A stretch of 64,000 bases of DNA from Candidatus Obscuribacterales bacterium (GCA_020050685.1 JAGVKG010000069.1:1-64000); one strand, 5' to 3'; positions 25,627 to 34,702 are shown, counted from the first letter of the stretch. The notes: generated by a model from the letters alone, not told the origin. Program-made: numbers and translations.

Positions 25627-26039
25627 TATTTATCCCTCTTCTGGCTTGCCATCGAACGGCAGTTGACTAATAGCCATATCTTCCCTACCCATTTGATCTT
25701 AAGGCCAAACCAAATGTAACTCATGGCTAAATTAACATTAGATGCTCTGCGAACCTAGCGCTACCGTACTTTCGCGCTCGGCGTGGGGGAAACCCTAATT
25801 AGACAATTCAATTGTTATTGAAAATTGACTCTCAAATTGTCTAGGTTTGTCTTTGTACAAGTATCAACTCTTTTCTCTGAAACAAATCCCAGAACCCAAA
25901 GCAATTCAATAGTTCAACTATCAACGCTTCGTCACAATGTGATGCGGCGGCGGTTCGGCTTTGGCAAAAGTGTTGATCAGCCTCTCGGAAACGGGGGGCG
26001 CTTTTTTACTACAAGAAGTACCGCCCAAAGGAGAGAGAC
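25627..26039. other. Intergenic gap
   Basis: No gene. CGAACCTAGCGCTACCG at 25750 carries the GCGCTAG-type word. An ATTGTCTAGG / CCTAATTAGACAAT pair (25793-25843) brackets AATTCAATTGTTATTGAAAATTG and may be the promoter region for the next small gene. Confidence 0.4.
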
Positions 26040-26198
26040 ATGAGTACTCGAGATGAAGATCTGCAAGCGAAATTCTATATGGGAATCATGGGGCTGTTAA
26101 TGGCATTAGCCACTCACCTTTGGGTGAACGGTGGCGTGAGAGAAACTCTGCGCGAAATGCCAGATTTGGTAACACCGGCCGAGCCGGAGTCTAATTAG
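26040..26198 (+). CDS. Small membrane protein, 52 aa
   Basis: ATG at 26040 directly after AAAGGAGAGAGAC. Sequence: a short charged N-terminus, one hydrophobic helix (about 12-30, YMGIMGLLMALATHLWV), then a hydrophilic tail ending PAEPESN. Its strong ribosome binding site and its position 23 bases before the next gene make it credible despite its size. Not recognised. Confidence 0.7.
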   Translation: MSTRDEDLQAKFYMGIMGLLMALATHLWVNGGVRETLREMPDLVTPAEPESN

Positions 26199-26221
26199 TA
26201 GTACATCAAGGAGGTTGAGCT

Positions 26222-26695
26222 ATGGCTGACGAAACAATGATAGCGCTTGCTCAGCAGGTGCAAGCTGCGTGTCCAACGATCAAACAAATGGATTACCGTG
26301 GTGGCGAAGATGGTGTTGAGCGATTCGATGCCATTTTTCAAGCAACCGAAGACACTCTCAGTCTTCTGCGAGTGGAGTTGTACTCGTGGCCGGACACTGC
26401 AGAAAATCGCGCTCTAGCAAGAGACGCCAAAGTGGTGGCACCAAAGTCAGAGGAGCAGTCCAACGCCTCTGGTGCCACCCCGACCCTCAAGGAGCGTGCA
26501 AAGCAATGCAAGCACGAACTGGAGAAATTGGGATTCAATTGTGCCGGTGGGTTCATTACCACCGAACGTGAGACTCATGTGACTCTGCGACATGCTTCGG
26601 TGCCGACGCTCTATTGCGCTGTAATAGAGTCGGTGCAGGACGTGCCGGACACTCCAATGCCGCGATACCGCTTGAGACCGAACGGTACAGCATGA
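26222..26695 (+). CDS. Hypothetical protein, 157 aa
   Basis: Unrecognised. AAGGAGG precedes the ATG. The first 65 residues look folded (AQQVQAACPTIKQMDYRGG, DTLSLLRVELYSWP). A Ser/Pro-rich linker separates these from a second half with TLKERAKQCKHELEKLGF and a strand-rich C-terminus. The linker region contains the nucleotide word GGTGGCACC and its complement, also found in hairpins elsewhere. It is co-oriented with the 52-aa membrane protein and probably in one transcript. Confidence 0.75.
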   Translation: MADETMIALAQQVQAACPTIKQMDYRGGEDGVERFDAIFQATEDTLSLLRVELYSWPDTAENRALARDAKVVAPKSEEQSNASGATPTLKERAKQCKHELEKLGFNCAGGFITTERETHVTLRHASVPTLYCAVIESVQDVPDTPMPRYRLRPNGTA

Positions 26696-26873
26696 CCCAA
26701 GTGGTGGCACTTGCATTGTCACAATGGTTCTCGCGTTCACGAGTATGATGTCGGCCTAGTCTGGCATTATACTCGTATTTTATTAATACTATACAAAGAA
26801 GTAGAGTATCACAAAATAGACAGATGTGATCCTCCTTGGGATACTGTCGGAGTAACCATCGAGCATTGTGAGC

Positions 26874-26915
26874 CCGATTGGAAGGAGCGACGTACGCCGC
26901 GCTCCTTCCAATCGG
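26874..26915. other. Strong hairpin between convergent genes
   Basis: A perfect 16-bp stem CCGATTGGAAGGAGCG / CGCTCCTTCCAATCGG with a ten-base loop and no U-tract on either side. Confidence 0.75.
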
Positions 26916-26921
26916 TAACAG

Positions 26922-27341
26922 TTAGGAGATTGTAGTCATCAGGCCCAATGCCTGTGCTACGCGCTCCCAGTTGCTCTCGGTCAGGCACTTGAATTCGAGA
27001 TAGGTGCAGATGCCGTATCTCGAATACATCTTCAGGTCCGCTTCGCTGTTGCAATTGCTGGACGCTGAGCAACAGGGAATTCCGAGAGCCGCGAGAGCTG
27101 TAGCAATGGCGGTGCCATGAAGACTTTGCTTAACAAGCTGAAAGTCAACAGTGGCAGCCGCGATTGTGCGCAGATCAATTTCCACAGGAGTTTCATGGTC
27201 CATCGCAATGGCGATGGCTTTGTCTCCCTGTAGCTCTCGTATTCCCGAAATCGCGATTGTCTCGAACCCCTTGCTCTCTAAGAAGGAGCAATTAGCTTTG
27301 GACAAATCGCGGTGGTCTTCGATAACAAGAACGATAGTCAT
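26922..27341 (-). CDS. Degenerate receiver-like protein, 139 aa
   Basis: The start TIVLVIEDHRDLSKANCSFL reads like a response-regulator receiver (acidic pocket EDH). The segment VDFQLVKQSLHGTAIATALAALGIPCCSAS matches the region that normally carries the phospho-accepting Asp (LVDxxLxG), but that Asp appears to be Lys. The final LEFK is at the place of the conserved Lys. A phosphorylation-independent pseudo-receiver is an inference; fold confirmation would be needed. There is no output domain. AAGGAAGG precedes the start. Confidence 0.55.
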   Translation of the reverse strand: MTIVLVIEDHRDLSKANCSFLESKGFETIAISGIRELQGDKAIAIAMDHETPVEIDLRTIAAATVDFQLVKQSLHGTAIATALAALGIPCCSASSNCNSEADLKMYSRYGICTYLEFKCLTESNWERVAQALGLMTTIS

Positions 27342-27461
27342 AGTATGCCTTCCTTTTGAAAAGTAAATCGTAAGTAAATTAGCTGTGTCCGCTCGCTAAG
27401 CGCCCCGGTGCTTCCCCGGAGAATTGCAGTCAGTTTTTCGACTTGAAGTGGTCGTAGTAAA

Positions 27462-27485
27462 AAGGAGACAGTTGCCTATCTCCTT
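27462..27485 (-). other. Intergenic stem-loop
   Basis: AAGGAGA / TCTCCTT between the 151-aa and receiver-like genes; no U-tract. Confidence 0.5.
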
Positions 27486-27526
27486 CATAAGTCGTATTCA
27501 ATTTTTCGTAGAGTCAGAACGGCTCT

Positions 27527-27982
27527 CTATGCACAGTCCCCTACCTTGTCGAGCTTGCGCTGAAAGTAAACGGCTTGCTCTGTGTCGCCGTTCTCGGTTG
27601 CACACTCATTTGCTTTCGCGAGTAGCACGATCAATTCGCTCCGCGGAGACTCGGTGTTTAGCACCAGTCGGCATGCGCGATTGGAAATCGCTGCAGCAGC
27701 TTGAATCTGCTTTGAGCGTTGCAGGTGATCAATCAGAGCGATGATCAAGGCTGCGGGTGTTCTGGACCAAGCGAGCAACTGCAGCGTCGAACTGTCCAAC
27801 GGTGCGTCTGAGCACTCGGTAGGCAGAGTCGCGAGAGCTTGACCAATTTCCTTTGCGGGCGAGGTGTGGTCTCGTTCGATCAGTGTCAACATGGCCAGTG
27901 TGGCGAGCTCGTGCAACGTTGTGATTGCATCGACTTGCTCTTTCTGTTTGCCTTCGAGGTTGGTCAAGATTGATGTTTTCAT
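27527..27982 (-). CDS. Hypothetical helical protein, 151 aa
   Basis: Unrecognised. The start at 27982 is set by GGAGGAAA. It looks like a helical-repeat protein, with Ala/Leu-rich amphipathic helices such as AITTLHELATLAMLTLIE and RSELIVLLAKANECATENGDTEQAVYFQRKL, the last resembling a TPR-type pair. Probably soluble. It is upstream of the receiver-like gene in the same orientation, with a hairpin between. Confidence 0.75.
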   Translation of the reverse strand: MKTSILTNLEGKQKEQVDAITTLHELATLAMLTLIERDHTSPAKEIGQALATLPTECSDAPLDSSTLQLLAWSRTPAALIIALIDHLQRSKQIQAAAAISNRACRLVLNTESPRSELIVLLAKANECATENGDTEQAVYFQRKLDKVGDCA

Positions 27983-28216
27983 GGCTTTGTTTCCTCCTGG
28001 GAAAAATGTTGCTGGTTGGTAACCACAATTCGAGCCAAAGCAACAGAGCAACATCTCCCAATGGGCAATTGCCATCAAAGAAATGTTGCTGTTGTTGTCG
28101 TGCTGTTGCTTTTGGGCTAAATAGTTTCCGGAAAAAAGTTTGTGAATTACATATGTAAATTCACCTTACATGAATGATCTAAGTGAAATAAATAACGAAA
28201 ATAGAAGTTCAGTGGG

Positions 28217-28252
28217 AATGCCACCATGCAGAAGACTTGCAATGGTGGCATT
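28217..28252 (-). terminator. TGCCACCA/TGGTGGCA hairpin after VapBC module 1
   Basis: A perfect 11-bp stem AATGCCACCAT / ATGGTGGCATT. The rest of the gap 27983-28307 has no gene. Confidence 0.7.
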
Positions 28253-28307
28253 TATGTAAAGCGAAAGATTAGAGGCTATGACAGTTAGCGCGCTAGCTAA
28301 TCTAAAT

Positions 28308-28712
28308 CTAGGAAGGATCGAAAATATTCAACTCTTTAAAATACCGGCGGTAAAAGCCTCGATCGCGAGTCAGCAGACGATCGCACTGAACAAGAGCATG
28401 AGCTCCGATTAAAAAGTCGGCAACGATTCTTTCCCGTGTGCCACCGGCATGTTTGTAATTTCGCCAGTGCTTAGCGGCCAGCAGATAAGATTCCGATAAA
28501 ATTGTAGACAAACCAATTGGCAGCAATGACATTTTCTCTTGCAGATCTTGAATTGACGGCGCTGCCGGCGCTAGTTCAATCCATACTATGCCGCAAGCTA
28601 CCACTGTTCCTTCATCAAGGCATCGCGCCAGGGCCTTTTCTGACTGGGTCACGAAAGGAGAGCTGGCTGCAAATATGTCAATCAGAATATTGCTGTCCAC
28701 GGCTGTGATCAT
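28308..28712 (-). CDS. PIN-domain toxin (VapC type), module 1
   Basis: 134 aa. The PIN-domain acidic residues are in place: Asp6 (VDSNILID), a Glu in WIELAPA (about 46), Asp99 in VADFLIGAHA and a final Asp in LTRDRGFY. The family are Mg-dependent RNases that stop translation. It starts ten bases after the antitoxin stop, in one operon. Confidence 0.9.
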   Translation of the reverse strand: MITAVDSNILIDIFAASSPFVTQSEKALARCLDEGTVVACGIVWIELAPAAPSIQDLQEKMSLLPIGLSTILSESYLLAAKHWRNYKHAGGTRERIVADFLIGAHALVQCDRLLTRDRGFYRRYFKELNIFDPS

Positions 28713-28722
28713 GTGTACCTAG

Positions 28723-28974
28723 CTACGCAACAGGGCCGCGAATTTCGTTGATGTAATCGTCTGTAGACTTCCAGCGAAACTTTTTTTGCCAGGTTCCTGT
28801 TAGGTTTTTCACGCGCTGAGCAGCGCCTTCCTTCCTGAGAACGACCTGTCCGTTTACAAGTTCAAAATTGACTACAGTGCCGGCAGTCAATCCGAGCTTT
28901 ACACGCAATGACTTTGGAATAGTGATTTGACCTCGTTCTGCAATGGTGGCTTTTAAACCAGTGTGCCTGCCCAT
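28723..28974 (-). CDS. AbrB/MazE-type antitoxin, module 1
   Basis: 83 aa from the ATG with GGGAG at proper distance; an ATG six bases upstream would overlap that site. The swapped-hairpin AbrB fold is indicated by TIAERGQITIPKSLRVKLGLTAGTVVNFE. The C-terminus (RWKSTDDYINEIRG) would bind and block the PIN toxin. A consensus promoter lies 43 bases upstream. Confidence 0.9.
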   Translation of the reverse strand: MGRHTGLKATIAERGQITIPKSLRVKLGLTAGTVVNFELVNGQVVLRKEGAAQRVKNLTGTWQKKFRWKSTDDYINEIRGPVA

Positions 28975-29016
28975 AAGCATGCTCCCGTAATGCATGTATT
29001 AATTATCCATACTTTT

Positions 29017-29046
29017 ATTATATGAAAAAACAATTCTGATTGTCAA
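29017..29046 (-). promoter_or_regulatory. Sigma-70 promoter of TA module 1
   Basis: Minus strand: TTGACA (29046-29041), 18 bases, TATAAT (29022-29017). Perfect hexamers. Confidence 0.8.
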
Positions 29047-29197
29047 TATCTTGTTGGGATGCTGACGGCGTGAAATGCTCCAGGCGCTTGATAACGACAG
29101 TTCCGCAATTTTTTGTATCAGGAAGCAAATTTCCCGATACAATTGTCGGATTGTATGGGTGGCAATTATGTCGCCGCCCAATGGGGGGCAAATGCAA

Positions 29198-29226
29198 GAG
29201 AGATCCTTCGCTTTGCTCAGGATGAC
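29198..29226. repeat. Dispersed repeat, short copy
   Basis: GAGAGATCCTTCGCTTTGCTCAGGATGAC, a shorter relative of the units at 9074 and 46536, just before the POT gene. Confidence 0.65.
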
Positions 29227-29248
29227 AATCTGTCGTAGGAGTTAATAA

Positions 29249-30727
29249 ATGTCCCAAGCAGTGTCTGAAAGCAAGGAAATTATGCCAACTGAAGTAGATT
29301 CACTTAAGGACACTGGGGGATTGTGGGGACATCCACGCGGATTGACCACACTGTTTTTCACAGAGATGTGGGAGCGCTTTAGCTTCTACGGCATGCGCGC
29401 CATTCTCGTTCTATATATGGTAACGGCGCCGGCGCAAGGCGGTTTGGGTTTTAGCATCAAGTATGCCGCTACTGTTTATGGCATCTATCAGATGATGTGT
29501 TACCTACCATCATTCATCGGCGGAATTATTGCCGACAAATTTATTGGCGCGCGCAAAGCAGTGTTCATTGGTGGACTAATTATTGCGCTCGGTAATTTCA
29601 CTTTGATATTCGGTGGCCTGCCGGCATTTTATGCCGGCTTGAGTTTGATTGTGCTTGGTACGATGTTGCTTAAGCCGAACATTAGTACGATGTTGGGTTC
29701 GTTGTATGGACAAAATGATCATCGCCGCGACGGTGGCTTCTCCATCTTTTATATGGGAATCAATATTGGCGCTGCAATTGCTCCGCTAATTATTGGTTAC
29801 TGTGCGCAGAGTGCGAGCTTCAAAGCCTGGCTCACATCTGTTGGTATTGATCCTTTAAGTTGCTGGCACTGGGGTTTCGGTGTAGCAGCAATTGGTATGT
29901 TGCTTGGTCTTGCCCAATATATTGCACATCGTGAAAGGCTCAAGACTGTCGGCAATCCGCCTGCTAAAGAAATTGAATTGCCTCAGGCGGTCGCTGCACA
30001 AACACCAGTGGAACCAGATCCAAACATGATGCAGATTCCCGCACAACCAGTGGCAACTGGTGCGGTAAAGAAAGGACCACTCACGAAAGAAGAATGGAGC
30101 CGCGTCGGTGCGCTTGGTGTTCTGTTTGTATTCACGATTCTTTTCTGGGCGATTTACGAGCAAGCTGGATCGAGCTTGACCTTGTTTGCGGATAGACTGA
30201 CGCGCCATGACATTTTTGGTTTCGAGTTTCCATCCACTTGGTTCCAATCGCTCAATCCAATTTTTGTCATGATTCTCGCGCCAGTATTTTCTTTGATGTG
30301 GGTGAAGATGGGAGACAAAGAACCATCAAGCCCAGCGAAATTTGCTTGGGGTATTGCGATTCTGGCATTAGGCATTGGTATCATGGTGCCGGCTGCGATG
30401 CTGACAAAGGGTGGCTTGGTCAGTCCTTTATGGCTGGTGGCTGTTTATTTTGTTGAGTGTGTGGGAGAACTTTGCTTGAGCCCGGTTGGTCTGAGCACGG
30501 TTACCAAACTTGCACCAGCTCGCTTGCTTGGATTCTTCATGGGACTCTGGTTCTTCGCCACGGCACTCGGTGACATGTTGGCTGGCATACTTGCCGGATT
30601 CTTCGAGACAGATCCTAATTTGATGGTCGCACTCTTTGGTGGTATGGCTATCGCAGCACTAGTGGCTGCAGGAATTCTTGCCCTGCTCACACCAACCGTG
30701 CGCAAACTTATGGCCGGCATTCACTAA
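29249..30727 (+). CDS. POT/PTR2 family proton-dependent oligopeptide transporter
   Basis: 492 aa, 12-14 membrane helices of the major facilitator superfamily. The N-terminal FFTEMWERFSFYGMRAIL carries the ExxERFxxYG proton-coupling signature, followed by IADKFIGARKAVFIGG between helices 2 and 3, as in POT carriers. An inserted cytoplasmic segment near residues 235-275 is rich in Pro and Val. It would import di- and tripeptides or related compounds. AGGAG precedes the ATG. It is a single-gene unit; the following 16-bp inverted repeat belongs to the next gene's promoter or could also end this transcript. Confidence 0.94.
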   Translation: MSQAVSESKEIMPTEVDSLKDTGGLWGHPRGLTTLFFTEMWERFSFYGMRAILVLYMVTAPAQGGLGFSIKYAATVYGIYQMMCYLPSFIGGIIADKFIGARKAVFIGGLIIALGNFTLIFGGLPAFYAGLSLIVLGTMLLKPNISTMLGSLYGQNDHRRDGGFSIFYMGINIGAAIAPLIIGYCAQSASFKAWLTSVGIDPLSCWHWGFGVAAIGMLLGLAQYIAHRERLKTVGNPPAKEIELPQAVAAQTPVEPDPNMMQIPAQPVATGAVKKGPLTKEEWSRVGALGVLFVFTILFWAIYEQAGSSLTLFADRLTRHDIFGFEFPSTWFQSLNPIFVMILAPVFSLMWVKMGDKEPSSPAKFAWGIAILALGIGIMVPAAMLTKGGLVSPLWLVAVYFVECVGELCLSPVGLSTVTKLAPARLLGFFMGLWFFATALGDMLAGILAGFFETDPNLMVALFGGMAIAALVAAGILALLTPTVRKLMAGIH

Positions 30728-30793
30728 TCGCAGGTATCGATTAAATATCTAGTCCGTTTTTGCCCTGTCATGGGTTATCGGGTAGAAAATTGA

Positions 30794-30829
30794 TTTTACC
30801 AAACGCTAACGCTTTAGCGTTTGGTAAAA
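30794..30829. promoter_or_regulatory. Perfect 16-bp inverted repeat before ATPase gene 1
   Basis: TTTTACCAAACGCTAA-CGCT-TTAGCGTTTGGTAAAA. It ends 20 bases before the ATG of the DUF4143 ATPase. There is no U-tract, so an operator is more likely than a terminator. Confidence 0.7.
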
Positions 30830-30849
30830 CTATGTGCTAAACTACTAGC

Positions 30850-31983
30850 ATGAGGTCGAGAACATTTTGGCTGAATAAAATTGAACTCTACTGGCAAAAG
30901 CGTCCTATTATTTGGATGTCCGGAGTTCGACGTGCGGGAAAAACCACCCTGGCGAGATCCGTGCCTGGAGTCGAGTATTTTGATTGCGAGAGCGCGGCAA
31001 CAAGATACTTGTTTGATGATATCGAAGCTATTCTTGCTAAGCTCAAGGGCAAGCGAATAGTGATTGACGAAATCCATCGTTTGTCCAACCCTGCGGAAGT
31101 ACTTAAGCTGGCACATGATTATTACCCTGAGACAAGAGTACTTGCCACCGGTTCTTCCACTCTGGGTATATCGGATCGATTTAAAGACACCCTAACAGGC
31201 AGAAAGTACGAACTGTGGCTAACTCCTATGAATCACCGCGATTTGGTCGACTTTGCAAACGAGGAATTTTCGCACCGGATGTTGCATGGTGGACTACCAC
31301 CATTTTTTTTGGCCAGCGAAATCCAAGAACAGGATTTTGAAGAGTGGCTTGATTCATTCTGGTCTAGGGACATTCAGCAACTATTTCGCTTGCAACATCG
31401 CTCTGCTTTTTTAAAACTGGTGGAGTTGCTCTTTGTTCAAAGCGGCAGTATTTACGAAGCGACAAGATTCGCGCAGCCATGTGAAATAAACAGGCAAACA
31501 GTCAACAATTACCTGGCGGTACTCGAACACACTCACACCGTTCATGTAGTCCGCCCTTTTACCAGCCGTAAATCTTCCGAAATTATATCCGCACCAAAGG
31601 TTTATGCGTTCGACACGGGATTTGTTAGTTATTTCAATGCCTGGTCTCACCTTACTCGCAGCAACCAAGGTCATTTGTGGGAGCATCTCGTTCTTAACGA
31701 ACTGCATTCGTATTTCCGCCCACAACAAATTCAGTATTGGCGAAACAAACAAGGAAACGAAATTGACTTTGTTCTTATTAAGCGCGGACAGCCTCCAATT
31801 GCGGTGGAGTGTAAGTGGCGATATAGAGATTTTGACATAAGTAACCTTGAGTGTTTTAGACGAGCTTATCCGCAGGGTGAGAACTTTGTTGTGGCAAGTA
31901 ATATTGATAAGGCATTTACCAAACAATTCAAAAATTTGACAATCACATTTCTGGGATTACAGCACATAGCACAGCTCACCTGA
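30850..31983 (+). CDS. AAA_14/DUF4143 ATP-binding protein 1
   Basis: 377 aa. Walker A GVRRAGKTT (25-33), Walker B VIDEIH (71-76) and sensor-like LATGSS make up the AAA_14 domain. The C-terminal DUF4143 has KQGNEIDFVL...AVECKWR, a PD-(D/E)xK-nuclease-like arrangement. Cellular role of the family is poorly known. A second gene at 34703 encodes a close paralogue on the opposite strand. There is no obvious ribosome binding site, and the ATG is 20 bases from a perfect inverted repeat. Confidence 0.9.
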   Translation: MRSRTFWLNKIELYWQKRPIIWMSGVRRAGKTTLARSVPGVEYFDCESAATRYLFDDIEAILAKLKGKRIVIDEIHRLSNPAEVLKLAHDYYPETRVLATGSSTLGISDRFKDTLTGRKYELWLTPMNHRDLVDFANEEFSHRMLHGGLPPFFLASEIQEQDFEEWLDSFWSRDIQQLFRLQHRSAFLKLVELLFVQSGSIYEATRFAQPCEINRQTVNNYLAVLEHTHTVHVVRPFTSRKSSEIISAPKVYAFDTGFVSYFNAWSHLTRSNQGHLWEHLVLNELHSYFRPQQIQYWRNKQGNEIDFVLIKRGQPPIAVECKWRYRDFDISNLECFRRAYPQGENFVVASNIDKAFTKQFKNLTITFLGLQHIAQLT

Positions 31984-32374
31984 CAGGGTAATACAGCAAA
32001 ACCTACAAAGCCTATAAATCCGCCTAGACTGCAAACATTAGACGGCGCGCTAGCTTCGTGAAGCATTGCGGCACCACACTCAGTGTGGTAATTACGCGCG
32101 CGCGTATGATGCACGTGTTGGCGAAATGCTCCGCCAACATGAGTGCACGGACGAGCGAAGGACGAAACTGCGCGAACTTGTCAGCTTCGCCAGCCAGTAC
32201 CACTCGCGACTCTGGAACTATACCGGCGACTAGTTCCTTCCGTTCACAACAGGGAGAGCTCGTCTCTCCCTGTTCCGATAATTGGGCTTGTTCAGGCAAG
32301 TCCAGCTATTGGAACAGAAATATCGATGTGCCAAATTACTAAACAATGGTGGCATTGCCACACAGGAGGATTAT
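31984..32374. other. Intergenic gap with repeats
   Basis: No gene. CATTAGACGGCGCGCTAGC at 32036-32054 is a copy of the element near 42984 and 56524. TACGCGCGCGCGTA (32093-32106) is a CG-alternating palindrome, and AACAGGGAGA / TCTCCCTGTT (about 32248-32274) is a hairpin. Confidence 0.5.
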
Positions 32375-32671
32375 ATGAAAGACGACATTTGTATTGTACT
32401 TGCGACTCCTAAGTCTGGCGGTGCCAGTGAATATCGTGTGGCAGCGGTAGACTGGGAATATTTTACAATCCTCGAAGCCATGCAAAATGTCACCGGTTTT
32501 CTGCCTACGACGGAAGCGCTTCAATTGAAGCAGTGCTTCTTGGAGAGCAAGGTGTATGATAGAGAGGACGATGCTTGGCGCAAAGCGCTCGCGCTCGCGG
32601 ATAAGCAAAAGATATCCTGCGGCGTTCGCTCGATACGCCTGCACGGGGCGTTTCCCTCTGGCGCTGCCTAG
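32375..32671 (+). CDS. Hypothetical protein, 98 aa
   Basis: Unrecognised. AGGAGG seven bases before the ATG supports it. It begins with a strand-like DDICIVLATPKSGGASEYRVAAVD, then helices (ILEAMQNVTGFLPTTEALQLKQCFLES). Soluble. The upstream words TGGTGGCATTGCCACA resemble the recurring hairpin arm. It is convergent with VapBC module 2. Confidence 0.65.
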   Translation: MKDDICIVLATPKSGGASEYRVAAVDWEYFTILEAMQNVTGFLPTTEALQLKQCFLESKVYDREDDAWRKALALADKQKISCGVRSIRLHGAFPSGAA

Positions 32672-32746
32672 CAGGAATGCGCTGCGGGGCGCTAAGCAAG
32701 CACAGAGAAGAAGCTACTCAACTGGTTTCTTCTCAAAAACCCTGAT

Positions 32747-32763
32747 CTACTATAGGCGATAGC
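32747..32763 (+). repeat. CTACTA-N7-TAG dyad, copy 4
   Basis: CTACTA, seven bases, TAGC, then AAGAAAA, between convergent genes. Confidence 0.6.
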
Positions 32764-32774
32764 AAGAAAACCGC

Positions 32775-33191
32775 TTAAGTCCAGGGATTATGTATTGGAA
32801 CGCCCATAGGTTGAAAGTCAGTTACATTGCGGGTTACTACTGTCATGCGATGAGTCAATGCTGTTGCTGCTATTAGTGCATCCCGATGAGATCGCGGGTG
32901 CGGAACATGCATAAGTGCGCAACGCTGAACAACAGCAATATCTATGGACAAAATACGATCAGTGAACGCCGGTAGCACATGATTATTCAACCAAGCTCTA
33001 AGCACTGCTCCTTGCTTTTTGTCGCGCCGCTCAATCAAAAGCACTCCTGTTTCAAGTTCCAGGATAGTAATAACTGAGAGGTACAGAGCAGACGCTGGAA
33101 TGTTTGTTGCCCACGCCACTACCTTTTTGTCAGCCTTGCCCGCCTTGGCTTTCCGCAGCTCAGAAATAACATTGGTATCGAGAATAAACAT
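32775..33191 (-). CDS. PIN-domain toxin (VapC/FitB type), module 2
   Basis: 138 aa with FILDTNVISEL (Asp5), ILELETGV (Glu near 44), SHRDALIAATA and TRNVTDF providing the four PIN acids. RNase toxin family. Its ATG overlaps the antitoxin stop by one base (TGATG), so translation is coupled. Confidence 0.93.
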   Translation of the reverse strand: MFILDTNVISELRKAKAGKADKKVVAWATNIPASALYLSVITILELETGVLLIERRDKKQGAVLRAWLNNHVLPAFTDRILSIDIAVVQRCALMHVPHPRSHRDALIAATALTHRMTVVTRNVTDFQPMGVPIHNPWT

Positions 33192-33448
33192 CAGGATAAA
33201 TCGGCGGGATGATAGAAGTCATCTTCCATACGCGGTGTTTCGAAGTCGATATTCGCCATACCCGGCATGGCCAACGCGTCGATAATGTTGGCTTGCTTGC
33301 CTGTCAATTTCTGGTATTGCTCGATAGTCAGCAAGACATGTGCCGGTCGACCTCGATCTGTTATGAATACAGGACCCTTCTTCGCTGCCTTCTTGGCGCC
33401 GCCAGCATCTTGGTTGAATTCACGGCTAGATAGTGTGGTGATAGTCAT
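33191..33448 (-). CDS. Phd/YefM-type antitoxin, module 2
   Basis: 85 aa. N-terminal DNA-binding Phd fold: SSREFNQDAGGAKKAAKKGPVFITDRGRPAHVLLT. The C-terminal acidic/Pro-rich part would neutralise the PIN toxin. AGGAG precedes the ATG. An inverted repeat (33467-33488) just upstream is the likely autoregulatory operator. Confidence 0.92.
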   Translation of the reverse strand: MTITTLSSREFNQDAGGAKKAAKKGPVFITDRGRPAHVLLTIEQYQKLTGKQANIIDALAMPGMANIDFETPRMEDDFYHPADLS

Positions 33449-33466
33449 AATTTGGACTCCTCTAGC

Positions 33467-33488
33467 AATGTAGATATGTTACTACATT
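33467..33488. promoter_or_regulatory. Operator of TA module 2
   Basis: AATGTAG-N8-CTACATT, 19 bases upstream of the antitoxin start. The size and position are typical for Phd/YefM operators. Confidence 0.6.
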
Positions 33489-33568
33489 TTTTGAGGCGCG
33501 TCAAATTTGTCCATTTGACTGAAACGCATGTTGCCTATTGCGGACAAAGAGCCAGCGCGGGCGGGTGT

Positions 33569-34627
33569 TTAGCGGGTCCGTTGCAAAACGAGTTTAGCGC
33601 CGGAAGCTAACGACTTCAACTTTGCGAAGGCAATGTCGCGCGGCAAGTGATTGAGTCCGCAATCTGGTGCGACCCACACCCTTTCTTCTCCCAGCTTGCT
33701 TGTGATCTTTTCGATCGCGCGGGCAACTTCGTCTGGTGTTTCTACTTTGTGATCTTGAACATCAACAACACCAAAGCAGATGATTTTGTTCTTTGGTAAA
33801 TCTTCCAGCACAGCTAAATGTTCTTGACCGAATGAAGCTGCTGCCATGTGCACGATGTCCACATTCGATTTTTCAATCAGTGGAAGAATCGCGGCAAATT
33901 CAGATGGGAAAATGCGAATGCCTTTGTGTGCAGATGGATCCGGATTGTAATTGCCCTGGCAAACATGCAGAAGTTTTTTGGCATTCTTCACACCATTGAA
34001 GCAAGTGTTAATTGCCTCTGCTCCCCAACTTTGATCTCCTTTGAGAAACCAAAGTATTGGTTCATCCAATTGAATAACATCGCAACCTTGCGTATCCAGC
34101 TCGCGCAATTCCTTATTGATGATCGCAGCCATGTCCATAGCAATTGCTTGTGGATCTTTGTAGTGTTCGTCCCAACAAACGCGAGCAAACATGTGTGGAC
34201 CGGTCATGGCAATTTTTACTTTCTGCGTTGAGTTGGCGCGCAGAAATTTCAATTCATCGATAAGAGTGAGCGGTGCGTATCCCAACTTTCCCGTAATCAC
34301 CGGTGCGGGCAACGAGGCATCTGGCGCAACCGGACTGATACCACTTTTCTCTCTTGGCTCTTTTGCAAATCCTTGTATCTTAGCCGCGAAGAAATTGATC
34401 ATCGCATTGGGAGGACCAAAGCGATTGTCGTCGCGACGGAAAAGTTCGCCGTCAGAAATTATGTCTATACCGGCAACTTCTTGATCGTGTATCGCCGAGC
34501 GTGCTGCTGTCGCCTTGGCATCAGCAAAATCTTGCGCCGTTATTTTCTTGGCAATTACTGCTTCCTGCAAAACGGGATACCAATCGGGCACTGTATAAGA
34601 TCCGACAACAGTTGTAGTAGCTGGCAT
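33569..34627 (-). CDS. MetE C-terminal-domain-like protein (cobalamin-independent methionine synthase family)
   Basis: 352 aa TIM barrel of the UROD/MetE family. Zinc-ligand-like positions are visible: HVCQGN, APDCGLNHLP, and an acidic residue in DIVHMAAASFG. QLDEPILW and SDGELFRRD are also family hallmarks. There is no N-terminal MetE domain, as in stand-alone homologues that may use other methyl donors or other substrates. AAGGGAAAG precedes the start. It is a single-gene unit. Confidence 0.87.
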   Translation of the reverse strand: MPATTTVVGSYTVPDWYPVLQEAVIAKKITAQDFADAKATAARSAIHDQEVAGIDIISDGELFRRDDNRFGPPNAMINFFAAKIQGFAKEPREKSGISPVAPDASLPAPVITGKLGYAPLTLIDELKFLRANSTQKVKIAMTGPHMFARVCWDEHYKDPQAIAMDMAAIINKELRELDTQGCDVIQLDEPILWFLKGDQSWGAEAINTCFNGVKNAKKLLHVCQGNYNPDPSAHKGIRIFPSEFAAILPLIEKSNVDIVHMAAASFGQEHLAVLEDLPKNKIICFGVVDVQDHKVETPDEVARAIEKITSKLGEERVWVAPDCGLNHLPRDIAFAKLKSLASGAKLVLQRTR

Positions 34628-34702
34628 TTCTGCTTTCCCTTTTGTATTGAGGCTGACGCCACTATTTTAGCGAACAATCCGAGCTATTTTTATTCTTGAC
34701 TT

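Noticed and set aside
30794-30829. Terminator of the POT transporter
   Set aside because: A strong stem but followed by AAAAC rather than U-rich sequence; its place just before the ATPase start, like the three other ATPase genes, favours an operator. A dual role cannot be excluded.
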